43,710 nucleotides of DNA from positions 1 through 43,710 of the forward strand of contig DATELY010000102.1 of NCBI GenBank assembly GCA_035276085.1, in the 5' to 3' direction. The DNA comes from DATELY01 sp035276085. GTDB lineage: Bacteria; Pseudomonadota; Gammaproteobacteria; Steroidobacterales; Steroidobacteraceae. The position numbers and the translations under genes are program-made. Positions 24,161 through 33,865 of the stretch are shown in pieces. Below the pieces are notes generated by a model. It searched no databases. It worked only from the letters and a program-made list of their open reading frames with translations, and was not told the DNA's origin. How positions within the stretch are numbered: the stretch's first letter is position 1; each line of letters opens with the position of its first letter.

Positions 24161-25470
24161 GCGGCAACTCCCAGCGGCAGACTCAACTTGTCGGCCAGTT
24201 TTTCATGCAAGTAACCGCGTAACTCGTCGCCGGGTACGACACTGAGAACGGATTCGGCAAACGCGTGAATCAACAGCACACGCGCTTCCTGTTCATCGAT
24301 GCCGCGCGAACGCAGATAAAACAGCGAGGCAGGATCCAGACGGCCCGTCGTCGCGCCATGGCTGCACTTGACGTCGTGTGCGTAAATCTCGAGATCGGGC
24401 TTGCTGTCGATCTCGGCCTGCGGCGAGAGCAGCAGGTTGCGGCTGGACTGGTGTGCTTCGATCTTCTGTGCGCCGGGATGAACCACGGCCTTGCCGTTGA
24501 AGATGCCGCGTCCGCGCTCGTGCGCGATGCCGCGATAGTTCTCCTCGCTCAACGTGTGTGGCGCGAGGTGATCCACGCGCGTATGGATGTCCAAATGCTG
24601 TGTCGCGCGGGGGAAGAACAGGCCGTCGATGTCCGCACGAGCCCCCGGGTCCTCCAGGCGAATATTCAAGTCCGTGCGACCCAGCCCGGCACCGAGCGCC
24701 AGCTCCGTGAAGTGATAACGGCTGTCGCGTTGCTGGCTCACATGGATCGCGCCGATGTGAAACGCTCGTAACGACTCCTCCTGCAAACGGCAGTGCGTGA
24801 GCTCCGCGTTCTCCTCGAGCGTCATGGATGTTTGGGCGTTCGTGAACTGTTCCAGGTCGGCGGTCGCAAGGTAGTGCTCGATCAACGTCATCCGGCTGTT
24901 GCGTCCGACGCGGACGATCACGCGGGGATGACTCATCAGCGATGGCACATCGGTCCACACGTGCAACAGGTGGACGGGTTTTGTGCACTCCATGTTCGGA
25001 GCCAGCTCGAGCAGCATGGCTGCTTCCAGAAATGCCGTATTGAGATCGCGAAAGGCCGAAGACTCCGTTCCTTTCGGCGCGGCGAGAATCTGTTGCGTGA
25101 GGCGGGTGTCGGCACTCGCTGCGCGATTCCACGTGCGGACGCGCAAACCGTCGCACGACGCTTCGGACAATCCCGGCGCGTACACGCCGTTCACGAGGAC
25201 GAGGCGAGCGGCGTTGAAGCTCGGCAGCAGCTTCGCATCGATGTGTGCAGAACCCTCTGTTGCCAATGCGAAGCTGCGCGCTTCCAGCCGGCGCAGGTTG
25301 GTGTAGTGCCACGCCTCTTCTCGCTGCGTCGGAAAGCCCTGTGCGAGAAATCGTTCCAGCGCGGTGCTCTGTACCGCCTGCAATTCAGCTGTTGCCGGTG
25401 CTCGCGCTGCAAACGTTGCTTGCAGCCGCTCGAGCGAGGGCGGCAGGATCTGTTTCGGATTCGCGCTCAT
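24157..25470 (-). CDS. sufD: Fe-S scaffold subunit SufD
   Basis: SufD pairs with SufB and the ATPase SufC in the SufBC2D scaffold on which Fe-S clusters are built. The 437-residue protein begins after a helical N-domain (FPTQREEAWHYTNLRRL), then a beta-helix core, and ends with the SufD-type C-domain EIYAHDVKCSHGATTGRLDP (the conserved His is present) and RGIDEQEARVLLIHAFAES. It overlaps sufC and sufS by 4 nt each. Confidence 0.96.
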   Translation of the reverse strand: MSANPKQILPPSLERLQATFAARAPATAELQAVQSTALERFLAQGFPTQREEAWHYTNLRRLEARSFALATEGSAHIDAKLLPSFNAARLVLVNGVYAPGLSEASCDGLRVRTWNRAASADTRLTQQILAAPKGTESSAFRDLNTAFLEAAMLLELAPNMECTKPVHLLHVWTDVPSLMSHPRVIVRVGRNSRMTLIEHYLATADLEQFTNAQTSMTLEENAELTHCRLQEESLRAFHIGAIHVSQQRDSRYHFTELALGAGLGRTDLNIRLEDPGARADIDGLFFPRATQHLDIHTRVDHLAPHTLSEENYRGIAHERGRGIFNGKAVVHPGAQKIEAHQSSRNLLLSPQAEIDSKPDLEIYAHDVKCSHGATTGRLDPASLFYLRSRGIDEQEARVLLIHAFAESVLSVVPGDELRGYLHEKLADKLSLPLGVAA

Positions 25471-26216
25471 GCGGCACTTTGCGCGAGCCAGTCATAGCCG
25501 CGCTTCTCCAGCTCGAGGGCCAGCGACTTGTCGCCGGTCTTGACGATGCGCCCGCCGGACAGAACGTGAACCTTGTCTGGCACGATGTAATCGAGCAGGC
25601 GCTGATAGTGGGTCACCATCACCATTGCCCGATCGGGGCTACGCAGGCTGTTCACGCCGTTCGCGACGACGCGCAGCGCATCGATGTCCAGACCCGAATC
25701 GGTTTCGTCGAGAAGGCACAATTTCGGTTCGAGTACCGACATCTGCAGAATCTCGTTGCGCTTTTTCTCGCCGCCCGAGAAGCCCTCGTTCACGCCGCGA
25801 TTCAGGAAGCTCTCGTTCATCTGCATGAGTTTCATCTTTTCGCGGATGAGCGTGAGGAACTCATAGGCGTCGAGTTCGGGTAACCCGCGATGGCGGCGAG
25901 CTGCATTGAGTGCCGCCTTCAGGAGATACACGTTGTTCACGCCGGGGATCTCGACGGGATACTGGAAGGCGAGGAACACGCCGGTGCGCGCCCGCTCTTC
26001 CGGCGGCAACGCGAGCAAGTTTTGCCCGAAATACGTGACAGTGCCCGACTGAACTTCGTAGCCCTCACGACCCGCCAGCACCTGCACGAGTGTGCTCTTA
26101 CCGGAGCCATTGGGCCCCATGATGGCGTGCACTTCACCCGCGCCCACTTCGAGGCTCACGCCCTGGAGGATTTTCTTGTCGCCTGCGCTAACGTGCAGGT
26201 TCTTGATGCTCAACAC
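25467..26216 (-). CDS. sufC: SUF ATPase SufC
   Basis: SufC is a soluble ABC-type ATPase that drives conformational change in SufB/SufD. The 249-residue product has Walker A GPNGSGKST (about 34-42), the signature SGGEKKRNEILQ and Walker B CLLDETDSGLDID, with the H-loop VTHYQRLLDYI. It starts 24 nt after sufB and overlaps sufD by 4 nt. Confidence 0.97.
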   Translation of the reverse strand: MLSIKNLHVSAGDKKILQGVSLEVGAGEVHAIMGPNGSGKSTLVQVLAGREGYEVQSGTVTYFGQNLLALPPEERARTGVFLAFQYPVEIPGVNNVYLLKAALNAARRHRGLPELDAYEFLTLIREKMKLMQMNESFLNRGVNEGFSGGEKKRNEILQMSVLEPKLCLLDETDSGLDIDALRVVANGVNSLRSPDRAMVMVTHYQRLLDYIVPDKVHVLSGGRIVKTGDKSLALELEKRGYDWLAQSAA

Positions 26217-26240
26217 GCTGGGAACTCCGATAACGGCAGA

Positions 26241-27692
<1,452 letters not shown>

Positions 27693-27712
27693 AAGAACCT
27701 TCGCTCGTATCT

Positions 27713-28192
27713 TCAGGGCCGGACCGTGCGAGTGCTTTGCGCACCCGCTTTGATCCCGGCGGAGATATCGGCAATTCGAATCACACCGCGATCCAACCCA
27801 GCCAGTTGGGCCAGGCTCACGTCATTCAATGCGCGGCGGATGGCAGCGTTGACCCGCTGCCATGCGTGACCCACGCGACAAGTCGTAGCAATGCAGCAGG
27901 TGCTGTGCCCGCTGCTGCACTCGGTCAGGGCGATAGCCCCCTCGATGGTGTCGAGGATCTCGGCCGCTGAGATTTCTGCCGCGGGCCGCGCGAGCTGATA
28001 GCCGCCGTGGCTGCCCCGCATGGACACCACCAGACCCCCGCGCTGGAGCGATTTGAGCAATTTGCTCACAGTGGGTAGGGCGATGTGCGAACGTTCGGCA
28101 ACCTCAGCAGCCGTCAGCCGCTGCTCGGACTGCGTCGCGAGCACGGCGAGAATCACGGTGCCGTAGTCAGTGAGTTTGCTGATTCGAAGCAT
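27713..28192 (-). CDS. Rrf2-family SUF operon regulator
   Basis: This is a 159-residue Rrf2 winged-helix repressor of the type that leads SUF operons in Xanthomonadales. It has a DNA-binding domain (MLRISKLTDYGTVILAVLA, LPTVSKLLKSLQRGGLV, RGSHGGYQLARP) and cysteines 92, 99, 100 and 105 that match the 2Fe-2S ligand spacing of IscR (92, 98, 104). It should sense Fe-S status and repress suf when replete. I use ATG 28190-28192 after AGGTGG; an upstream extension would run through the promoter and operator. It is named by family and context, since sufR is used for a different cyanobacterial regulator. Confidence 0.92.
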   Translation of the reverse strand: MLRISKLTDYGTVILAVLATQSEQRLTAAEVAERSHIALPTVSKLLKSLQRGGLVVSMRGSHGGYQLARPAAEISAAEILDTIEGAIALTECSSGHSTCCIATTCRVGHAWQRVNAAIRRALNDVSLAQLAGLDRGVIRIADISAGIKAGAQSTRTVRP

Positions 28193-28210
28193 GGCGACCA
28201 CCTGGAATTG

Positions 28211-28244
28211 GGACCATTTTAGTCCACATGGAGGGGCGAGCCAA
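28211..28244 (-). promoter_or_regulatory. suf operon promoter with overlapping Rrf2 operator
   Basis: On the minus strand, TTGGCT (28239-28244), a 17-nt spacer and TAAAAT (28216-28221) form a sigma-70 promoter. The -10 sits inside the palindrome GGACTAAAATGGTCC (28211-28225), whose core GACTAAAATGGTC matches the IscR type 1 core GACTRWWWYAGTC at 12 of 13 positions. Repressor binding would block the promoter. The regulator's ATG is about 18-20 nt downstream of the operator. Confidence 0.75.
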
Positions 28245-28295
28245 CCCACTCGAGGCTGCATTCGCCTATCGCTAATACGCGACGAAGGGGAAACT

Positions 28296-28333
28296 TTGCG
28301 CCCTGTAATGCGTACAGCCTCGCCAGGGCGCAA
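28296..28333. repeat. 10-bp inverted repeat between suf regulator and aldolase
   Basis: TTGCGCCCTG (28296-28305) and CAGGGCGCAA (28324-28333) are perfect arms with an 18-nt loop that itself holds CTGTA/TACAG. It could be an operator or a leader hairpin for the aldolase gene. Confidence 0.5.
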
Positions 28334-28466
28334 CTTACGCCGCTTGCATCGGCGCATTCGAATGTAGTGGTTTTGCTATCCTACGCGCCCTCGTAGCACG
28401 TCAGACGATCCACCGGCCTGGCATCCGGACCCCAGGATCAACACATTGATTGGAGGCGATAGATTT

Positions 28467-29489
28467 ATGAGCGGCAGCGAACTGGACGCAATCGCGCAAG
28501 CGATGGTTGCCAAAGGCAAAGGCATTCTCGCAGCGGACGAGTCGAGCGGCACGATCAAGAAGCGCTTCGACAGTATCAAGCTGGAGTCCACCGAAGAGAA
28601 TCGCCGCGCCTATCGGGACATGTTGTTCACCGCGCAGGGCGCAGCCGATCACATCAGCGGCGTCATCCTGTATGACGAGACCATCCGGCAGAAAGGCCGC
28701 GAGGGTGTGGCGTTTCCGCAGTTGCTGAACAAGCTGGGCATCATCCCCGGCATCAAGGTCGACACGGGTGCAAAGCCGTTGCCCAATTTCCCTGGCGAGA
28801 CGATCACCGAGGGCCTGGATGGACTGCGCGAGCGGCTGGCCGAGTACTACCAGCTGGGCGCGCGCTTTGCGAAGTGGCGTGCGGTCATCGATATCGGCAC
28901 CGGTATCCCCACTCAGTTCGCCATCGACGCCAACACCCATGCGCTGGCGCGTTACGCCGCGCTCTGTCAGGAAGCGAAGATCGTTCCGATCGTCGAGCCC
29001 GAAGTACTGATGGACGGCGCTCACGACATCGCGCGCTGCGAAGAAGTCACGGGCGCAACGCTCGCATCCGTGTTCAAGGCGCTGCACGACCAGCGCGTTC
29101 GTCTCGAAGGCATCGTGTTGAAGCCGAACATGGTGATCTCCGGCAAGAAGGCCAGCTCGCGCGCGGGTGCGCAGCAAGTGGCCGAAGCCACTGTTCGCTG
29201 CCTGAAGCGCTATGTGCCGAGTGCGGTCCCCGGCATCGCCTTCCTCTCCGGCGGTCAGAGTGCAGCTGAGGCCACTGAGCACTTGAGCCTGATGAACAAG
29301 ATCGGCTCGCTGCCGTGGCAGCTGACATTCTCGTATGGCCGCGCGTTGCAGGATGAGGCGCTGAAGGCCTGGGGCGGCAAGCCCGAGAACGTGGCTGCGG
29401 GGCAGAAGGCCTTCGTACGTCGCGCCAAGTTCAACGGTCTGGCTCGCAGCGGCAGCTACACGGCTGCCCACGAGCAGCAGGCCGCTTGA
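28467..29489 (+). CDS. Class I fructose-bisphosphate aldolase
   Basis: This Schiff-base (class I, eukaryote-like) aldolase interconverts fructose-1,6-bisphosphate with dihydroxyacetone phosphate and glyceraldehyde-3-phosphate. The 340-residue product shows GKGILAADESSGTIKKRF, VPIVEPEVL and the Schiff-base lysine in VLKPNMV (Lys219), with FLSGGQSAAEATEHL near the phosphate site. The ATG at 28467 is preceded by GGAGG; a TTG 21 nt upstream is less likely. It is not the DhnA type of E. coli. The stop TGA abuts GTG of mlaF (TGAGTG), so the aldolase may be transcribed with the Mla operon. Confidence 0.95.
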   Translation: MSGSELDAIAQAMVAKGKGILAADESSGTIKKRFDSIKLESTEENRRAYRDMLFTAQGAADHISGVILYDETIRQKGREGVAFPQLLNKLGIIPGIKVDTGAKPLPNFPGETITEGLDGLRERLAEYYQLGARFAKWRAVIDIGTGIPTQFAIDANTHALARYAALCQEAKIVPIVEPEVLMDGAHDIARCEEVTGATLASVFKALHDQRVRLEGIVLKPNMVISGKKASSRAGAQQVAEATVRCLKRYVPSAVPGIAFLSGGQSAAEATEHLSLMNKIGSLPWQLTFSYGRALQDEALKAWGGKPENVAAGQKAFVRRAKFNGLARSGSYTAAHEQQAA

Positions 29490-30353
29490 GTGACGGCCGC
29501 TCGTTCGCGCGTTCACATGTCGCCTGATTCCGCGGTCGCGCGAACGAGCCCTGCTGGCGACGACATCGTTCAGTTTCGCGATGTGCACTATTCGATCGGA
29601 GGCCGCGCGATCTTCAGCGGCCTCACGCTCACGATCCCACGCGGTCGCGTTACCGCGATCATGGGGCCGAGCGGCACGGGCAAGACCACGCTGCTACGGT
29701 TGCTGACCGGCCAAATCAAGCCCAGTCGCGGCGAAATCCTGTTCGATGGAGTGAATGTCTCGACCTTGCGGCAGCGTGATCTGTACGCGCTGCGTCGTCG
29801 CATGGGCATGCTGTTTCAGAACGGCGCCTTGCTCACCGACATGAGCGTGTTCGAAAATGTTGCCTTCCCACTGCGTGAGCACACGAAGCTGCCCGAGTCG
29901 ATGCTGCGAACGTTGGTGTTGACCAAGCTCCAGGCGGTGGGGCTGCGTGGTGCAGCCCAACTGATGCCGGCGGAATTATCGGGCGGTATGGCGCGTCGCG
30001 TGGCGCTGGCGCGCGCCATGGTCACCGATCCGGATGTGCTGATTTATGACGAACCGTTCACCGGTCTCGATCCCATCTCGATGGGCATGATCGCTCGCCT
30101 CGTGCGGCAGATGAACAATGCCTTGGGCATCACGAGCATCGTCGTCTCCCATGACGTCGAAGAGCTGTCCGCGCTGGCGGATATGGCGTACTTGCTGTCG
30201 GCGGGAAAAGTTGCGGCCACAGGCACCTTCAAGGATCTCAAAAGCCACGAATCCGAAATCGTGCATCAATTCATGAACGGCCTCGCCGATGGTCCCGTCG
30301 CGTTTCACTACCCGGCCTCGGACTACTACGATCAATTGCTCGGAGCCGCCTGA
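29490..30353 (+). CDS. mlaF: Mla phospholipid transport ATPase MlaF
   Basis: MlaF is the ATPase of the MlaFEDB inner membrane complex, which moves phospholipids between the inner membrane and periplasmic MlaC. The 287-residue product has Walker A GPSGTGKTT, the signature LSGGMARRVALARA, Walker B DVLIYDEPFTGLDP and the H-loop VSHDVEEL. A GTG abutting the aldolase stop is used; an ATG at 29517 would shorten it by 9 residues and fits known N-termini equally well. mlaE follows after 3 nt. Confidence 0.95.
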   Translation: MTAARSRVHMSPDSAVARTSPAGDDIVQFRDVHYSIGGRAIFSGLTLTIPRGRVTAIMGPSGTGKTTLLRLLTGQIKPSRGEILFDGVNVSTLRQRDLYALRRRMGMLFQNGALLTDMSVFENVAFPLREHTKLPESMLRTLVLTKLQAVGLRGAAQLMPAELSGGMARRVALARAMVTDPDVLIYDEPFTGLDPISMGMIARLVRQMNNALGITSIVVSHDVEELSALADMAYLLSAGKVAATGTFKDLKSHESEIVHQFMNGLADGPVAFHYPASDYYDQLLGAA

Positions 30354-30356
30354 AAC

Positions 30357-31124
30357 ATGGGGTTATTGACCGAGCTGTTAGCCGGGCTGCGCGGCTTCGT
30401 TGCCAACGTCGGCGCCATCACGTTGTTCTTCGGTCGGTTGCTGGCGCAGCTGCCAAGAGCTTTGCTGCGACCGGGGTTGATCATCCATCAGATACACAAT
30501 GCCGGCGCGTTGTCGCTGGTGATCATCATGACCTCGGGGCTGTTCGTCGGCATGGTGCTCGGCTTGCAGGCGCACGATCTGCTGGAGCGCTTTGGTTCCG
30601 AGGATGCGTTGGGAACGGGTGCGGCACTGGCGCTGTTGCGCGAGCTCGGTCCCGTGGTGACTGCATTGTTGTTTGCAGGTCGTGCCGGCACCGCGCTGGC
30701 TTCCGAAATCGGGTTGATGCGTGCCACCGATCAATTGACCGCCATGGAGATGATGGCCGTCGATCCTTTGCGGCACATCGTTGCGCCGCGCTTCATCGGC
30801 GGGTTGGTCGCAATGCCGCTGCTGACGGCGATCTTCATCGGCATCGGCATCTTCGGCGTGCAGTTGATGGGCGTGCAGGTGTTCGGTGTGGATGAGTTTG
30901 CGTTCTGGTCGCAGATGCGCTCGGCCGTGGAGCTGTCGGATGTCCGTGAGGGCATGATCAAGGGCACGGTGTTCGGCATCGCATGCAGTCTGGTCGCGGT
31001 GTACGAAGGCTATACCGCCACTCCGACCGCGGAGGGCGTGGGCCGCGCCACGACACGCACAGTCGTCACATCGGCCGTGCTCACGTTATTTCTCGATTAC
31101 ATGCTCACCGCTCTGATGTTGTGA
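30357..31124 (+). CDS. mlaE: Mla phospholipid transport permease MlaE
   Basis: MlaE is the membrane-spanning core of the complex. The 255-residue polytopic protein contains the MlaE family signature with LARELGPVVTALLFAGR-like LLRELGPVVTALLFAGRAG and EIGLMRATDQLTAMEMMAV, and helices ending in VVTSAVLTLFLDYMLTALML. It starts 3 nt after mlaF and ends directly before mlaD, in the standard order F-E-D-C-B. Confidence 0.95.
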   Translation: MGLLTELLAGLRGFVANVGAITLFFGRLLAQLPRALLRPGLIIHQIHNAGALSLVIIMTSGLFVGMVLGLQAHDLLERFGSEDALGTGAALALLRELGPVVTALLFAGRAGTALASEIGLMRATDQLTAMEMMAVDPLRHIVAPRFIGGLVAMPLLTAIFIGIGIFGVQLMGVQVFGVDEFAFWSQMRSAVELSDVREGMIKGTVFGIACSLVAVYEGYTATPTAEGVGRATTRTVVTSAVLTLFLDYMLTALML

Positions 31125-31136
31125 GTGAGGTCATTC

Positions 31137-31658
31137 ATGCAAGCCAATCGTGCCATCGAAATTTCCACCGGGCTGTTCGTCCTCCTCGGACTCGCTGCGC
31201 TGTTCTTCATGGTGACCCAGATCACCAATCGGCAGCTGTCCACGAACGGCAAGAGTTATGCGGTGCAGGCGCAGTTCGAGAACATCGGCAGCCTCAAGGT
31301 CGGCGCGCCCGTGTCCATGGCCGGCGTGACCGTCGGGCGCGTGGAATCGATCGGCTTCGACCAGAACGTGTACAAGGCCGTGGTCAAGCTGCGGATCAAC
31401 TCCACGTACAACCGCATTCCCAAGGATAGCGATGCGGCGATCCAGACCTCTGGGTTGCTCGGTGGTCAATACATCGGCATCACGGCCGGCGGCGATGAAG
31501 CGTTCTTGAAGCAGGGCGACCGGATCGAATTCGTTCAGGATGCGTTCGTACTGGAGAACCTGATCAACCAGCTTGTGGCTACGTTCATGAACCGAAACCA
31601 AGAATCCGGATCTGAACAGGGTCAATCCCAGGCCGCGCCTCAGGAGGCAACGAAATGA
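31137..31658 (+). CDS. mlaD: Mla MCE-domain substrate-binding protein MlaD
   Basis: MlaD forms the hexameric periplasmic ring anchored to MlaE that passes lipid between MlaE and MlaC. The 173-residue product has one N-terminal anchor (STGLFVLLGLAALFFMVTQI) and an MCE domain with FENIGSLKVGAPVSMAGVTVGRV and SGLLGGQYIGIT. I use ATG 31137, with GAGG 7 nt upstream, over a GTG at 31125 that abuts mlaE. It overlaps mlaC by 4 nt. Confidence 0.95.
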   Translation: MQANRAIEISTGLFVLLGLAALFFMVTQITNRQLSTNGKSYAVQAQFENIGSLKVGAPVSMAGVTVGRVESIGFDQNVYKAVVKLRINSTYNRIPKDSDAAIQTSGLLGGQYIGITAGGDEAFLKQGDRIEFVQDAFVLENLINQLVATFMNRNQESGSEQGQSQAAPQEATK

Positions 31659-32359
31659 AGTCGATTCTGGTTCCGTGTGCGATGGCGGTGCTGCTCGGTA
31701 TTGGCAGCGCTGGTTGGGCTCAGGGTGCCCCCGAGGCCAAGCCTGCGACCTCAGACGCGGCCGCGCAGGCCGACAATCCCAATGCGCTCATCGAGAAGGT
31801 GGCCCAGGATGTCCTGAAGGATCTGGACGCGAATCGTGAGCAGTACAGGAAGAACCCGAAGACGATCCGTCAGCTGGTCGACAAACACTTGTTGCCGCAT
31901 TTCGATACGGAGTACGCGGCGCGACTGGTGTTGGCGCGTCACTGGAAAACGGCGACACCGGAGCAGCGCAAGCGCTTCGTCGATGCGTTCTATCAGTCGC
32001 TGCTGCAGAACTATGGCGAGGCGCTGCTGGACTTCACGCCGGATCGCCTGAAGGTGCTGCCATTCCGTGGTGAGGGCAACGCAGACAGTGCAACGGTGCG
32101 GACTGAAGTGCGTCGCGACAACGGTCAGCGCGTCCCGGTGAACTATTCCCTGCATCGCACGCCCCAGGGCTGGAAAGCGTGGGACGTGACGATCGAAGGT
32201 ATCTCGTACATCCGCTCGTTCCGAACGGACTTCAATTCGGAAATCCAGCAGAAGGGACTGGAAGCCGTCATTGCCCGGTTGGAGTCTCAGATCGCCAGTG
32301 GACAGGCGCCGAAGCCCACCGCGAGCGGCACGACGACCAAACCGAATTCGGCCTCTTGA
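31655..32359 (+). CDS. mlaC: Periplasmic phospholipid shuttle MlaC
   Basis: MlaC carries phospholipid across the periplasm between MlaD and MlaA. The 234-residue product has a signal peptide (MKSILVPCAMAVLLGIGSAG, cut near WAQG) and the family core NREQYRKNPKTIRQLVDKHL, HFDTEYAARLVLARHWKTAT and a SYIRSFRTDFNSEI end. The Pro/Thr-rich tail (residues 215-234) is longer than in E. coli. It overlaps mlaB by one base (TGATG). Confidence 0.95.
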   Translation: MKSILVPCAMAVLLGIGSAGWAQGAPEAKPATSDAAAQADNPNALIEKVAQDVLKDLDANREQYRKNPKTIRQLVDKHLLPHFDTEYAARLVLARHWKTATPEQRKRFVDAFYQSLLQNYGEALLDFTPDRLKVLPFRGEGNADSATVRTEVRRDNGQRVPVNYSLHRTPQGWKAWDVTIEGISYIRSFRTDFNSEIQQKGLEAVIARLESQIASGQAPKPTASGTTTKPNSAS

Positions 32360-32694
32360 TGTCCGCCTCTTTCAGCAACACGGGCCCGGGGCGCTTCAGC
32401 GTCAGCGGGCCCATGACGTTCGAAACCGTGACGAGCCTGTTGCAACAGGGCGCGGCTGCGTTCGGGCAGTCCGGTCCGATCGAGATCGATCTGGCGCAAG
32501 TCGGCGAGAGCGACAGCGCGGGCCTTGCTCTCCTGATCGAGTGGAAGCGTCTGGCGCGCGAGAAAAACAGCTCGATCACCTTTGCCGGCATGCCGCCGCA
32601 GCTGATGGCGCTTGCGCGGATCAGCGAAGTGGACGACTTGCTCGGTGTGGCGTCTGAATCGGTCCGTGAGGGCGAAGGGGCGACTGTCGGATAG
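32359..32694 (+). CDS. mlaB: Mla STAS-domain protein MlaB
   Basis: MlaB is a cytoplasmic STAS protein that binds MlaF and supports its activity. The 111-residue product has the STAS fold pattern (FSVSGPMTFETV, IEIDLAQVGESDSAGLALLIEW) in which the Ser-Ala-Gly loop at the phosphorylation-like position is kept. ATG 32359 overlaps the mlaC stop in TGATG, so the two are coupled. A longer upstream frame lies within mlaC and is rejected. It is the last gene of the operon, convergent with mlaA. Confidence 0.9.
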   Translation: MSASFSNTGPGRFSVSGPMTFETVTSLLQQGAAAFGQSGPIEIDLAQVGESDSAGLALLIEWKRLAREKNSSITFAGMPPQLMALARISEVDDLLGVASESVREGEGATVG

Positions 32695-32712
32695 CCCGGG
32701 AATGAAGCCGGC

Positions 32713-33567
32713 TCAAGGCGCCGGCTTCTGGTCTTCTTGCTTGTCGGAAGGCACGTCTGTTCCTGTATCCGGATCAGAGGGCGCCTCTGCTCCGGCGCTG
32801 TCCGCAGCCGCAGCCTCATCGTCCATATCAGCTGCCTCATCCTCCAGATCGTCCATCGGCGGCTCGCCATCGAAGATGTTGTATTCGCGCCGTTGCACCC
32901 ACGCATCGCGGATGAATGCATAACGGTCGTAGGTCTTGCTCATGGTCTGATCGAGACTCAGCAACTCGGCGCGTTCGCTCACGAGATCAACCGCACGCAG
33001 GCCGGTTTTCGCTTCCCACGACATGTCGATGTAGTGCAGCGTGTACGTGTATTCGTCCGGGATACGCGACGGACCGTCGCGGAAATTCGAAGGTCCGAAG
33101 AACGGCAGCACGAGATAGGGGCCCGACGCCACCCCCCACACCGCGAGCGTTTGACCGAAGTCCTCGTCGTTCGCCGGCAGATTCATCTTCGAGGCGACAT
33201 CGAACAATCCCGCAATACCCAACGTGGAGTTCACCAGGAAGCGTCCCGTGTCGCGCAGGCCAAGCACGAACTTGCCCTGCAGGAACTGGTTGATGAACGT
33301 CGTCGGGTATTCGAGATTCGCGAAGAAGTTGGACACGCCTCTGCGCACGGGACGTGGCGTCACCTTGTTGTAGGCCTTTGCCACAGGCTTCAAGGCAGCA
33401 CGGTCGATGGTGTCGTTGAACTTGTCCATCTTCCGGTTGAAGCCTTCGTAGGGATCCTTGTTCGTCGTCCGACCGGGCGTTGTTGCGCACGCGCTAGCAA
33501 GCAGCGCCACGGCGAGCAGCGCGGCGATGCGCGCAACGGAACAGAAGCGGGAGGGCAGGGCCGACAT
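32713..33567 (-). CDS. mlaA: Outer membrane lipoprotein MlaA (VacJ)
   Basis: MlaA sits in the outer membrane and draws misplaced phospholipids from the outer leaflet for MlaC. The 284-residue product has a lipoprotein signal ending in LLASAC, then DPYEGFNRKMDKFNDTIDR, NQFLQGKF and GPYLVLPFFGPSNFRDG. The ATG at 33565-33567 follows AAGGGG. An acidic, low-complexity C-tail (about residues 225-284) extends beyond the core. It is convergent to mlaB 18 nt away, so the whole pathway is encoded together; in E. coli mlaA is elsewhere. Confidence 0.95.
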   Translation of the reverse strand: MSALPSRFCSVARIAALLAVALLASACATTPGRTTNKDPYEGFNRKMDKFNDTIDRAALKPVAKAYNKVTPRPVRRGVSNFFANLEYPTTFINQFLQGKFVLGLRDTGRFLVNSTLGIAGLFDVASKMNLPANDEDFGQTLAVWGVASGPYLVLPFFGPSNFRDGPSRIPDEYTYTLHYIDMSWEAKTGLRAVDLVSERAELLSLDQTMSKTYDRYAFIRDAWVQRREYNIFDGEPPMDDLEDEAADMDDEAAAADSAGAEAPSDPDTGTDVPSDKQEDQKPAP

Positions 33568-33673
33568 CGAATCCCCTTGGGGTAGGAGGCACCGAGCGGC
33601 GATTCTAGTGGGAAGAAGCCGATAGCGGATAGCCGTTAGCGTGGGCAACAGGCGTTCATGCCATCGCTCAGCT

Positions 33674-33858
33674 CCTAGCAGCCTGTCGGATTTAGGATTG
33701 ATCTACTGCGGCGGTAGCAGCTGGGTCCATTTTTTCGATCGTCCTCGTTGAATAGCGACGGCTATTCGCCTCGAACGATCGAAAAACTGTCCTCCCACAT
33801 TTATTAGATGTGGGCCACCGTCCTCGCTACGATCACCTAAGTCCGACAGGCTGCTAGG
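33674..33858. mobile_element. MITE-like element with 23-bp terminal inverted repeats
   Basis: The outer ends (33674-33696 and 33836-33858) are inverted repeats matching at 22 of 23 positions; the right end reads CCGACAGGCTGCTAGG. The 185-bp element has no reading frame. Inside lie TTTTTCGATCGT/ACGATCGAAAAA (33731-33742, 33775-33786) around a GAATAGC/GCTATTC hairpin (33750-33767), and a CCCACAT/ATGTGGG hairpin (33794-33814). GTCCTC occurs three times (33741, 33789, 33820). No target duplication is evident. It is between the 3' end of bepA and the 5' end of mlaA, and is also likely to act as a transcription terminator. Confidence 0.75.
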
Positions 33859-33865
33859 CGGCCCG

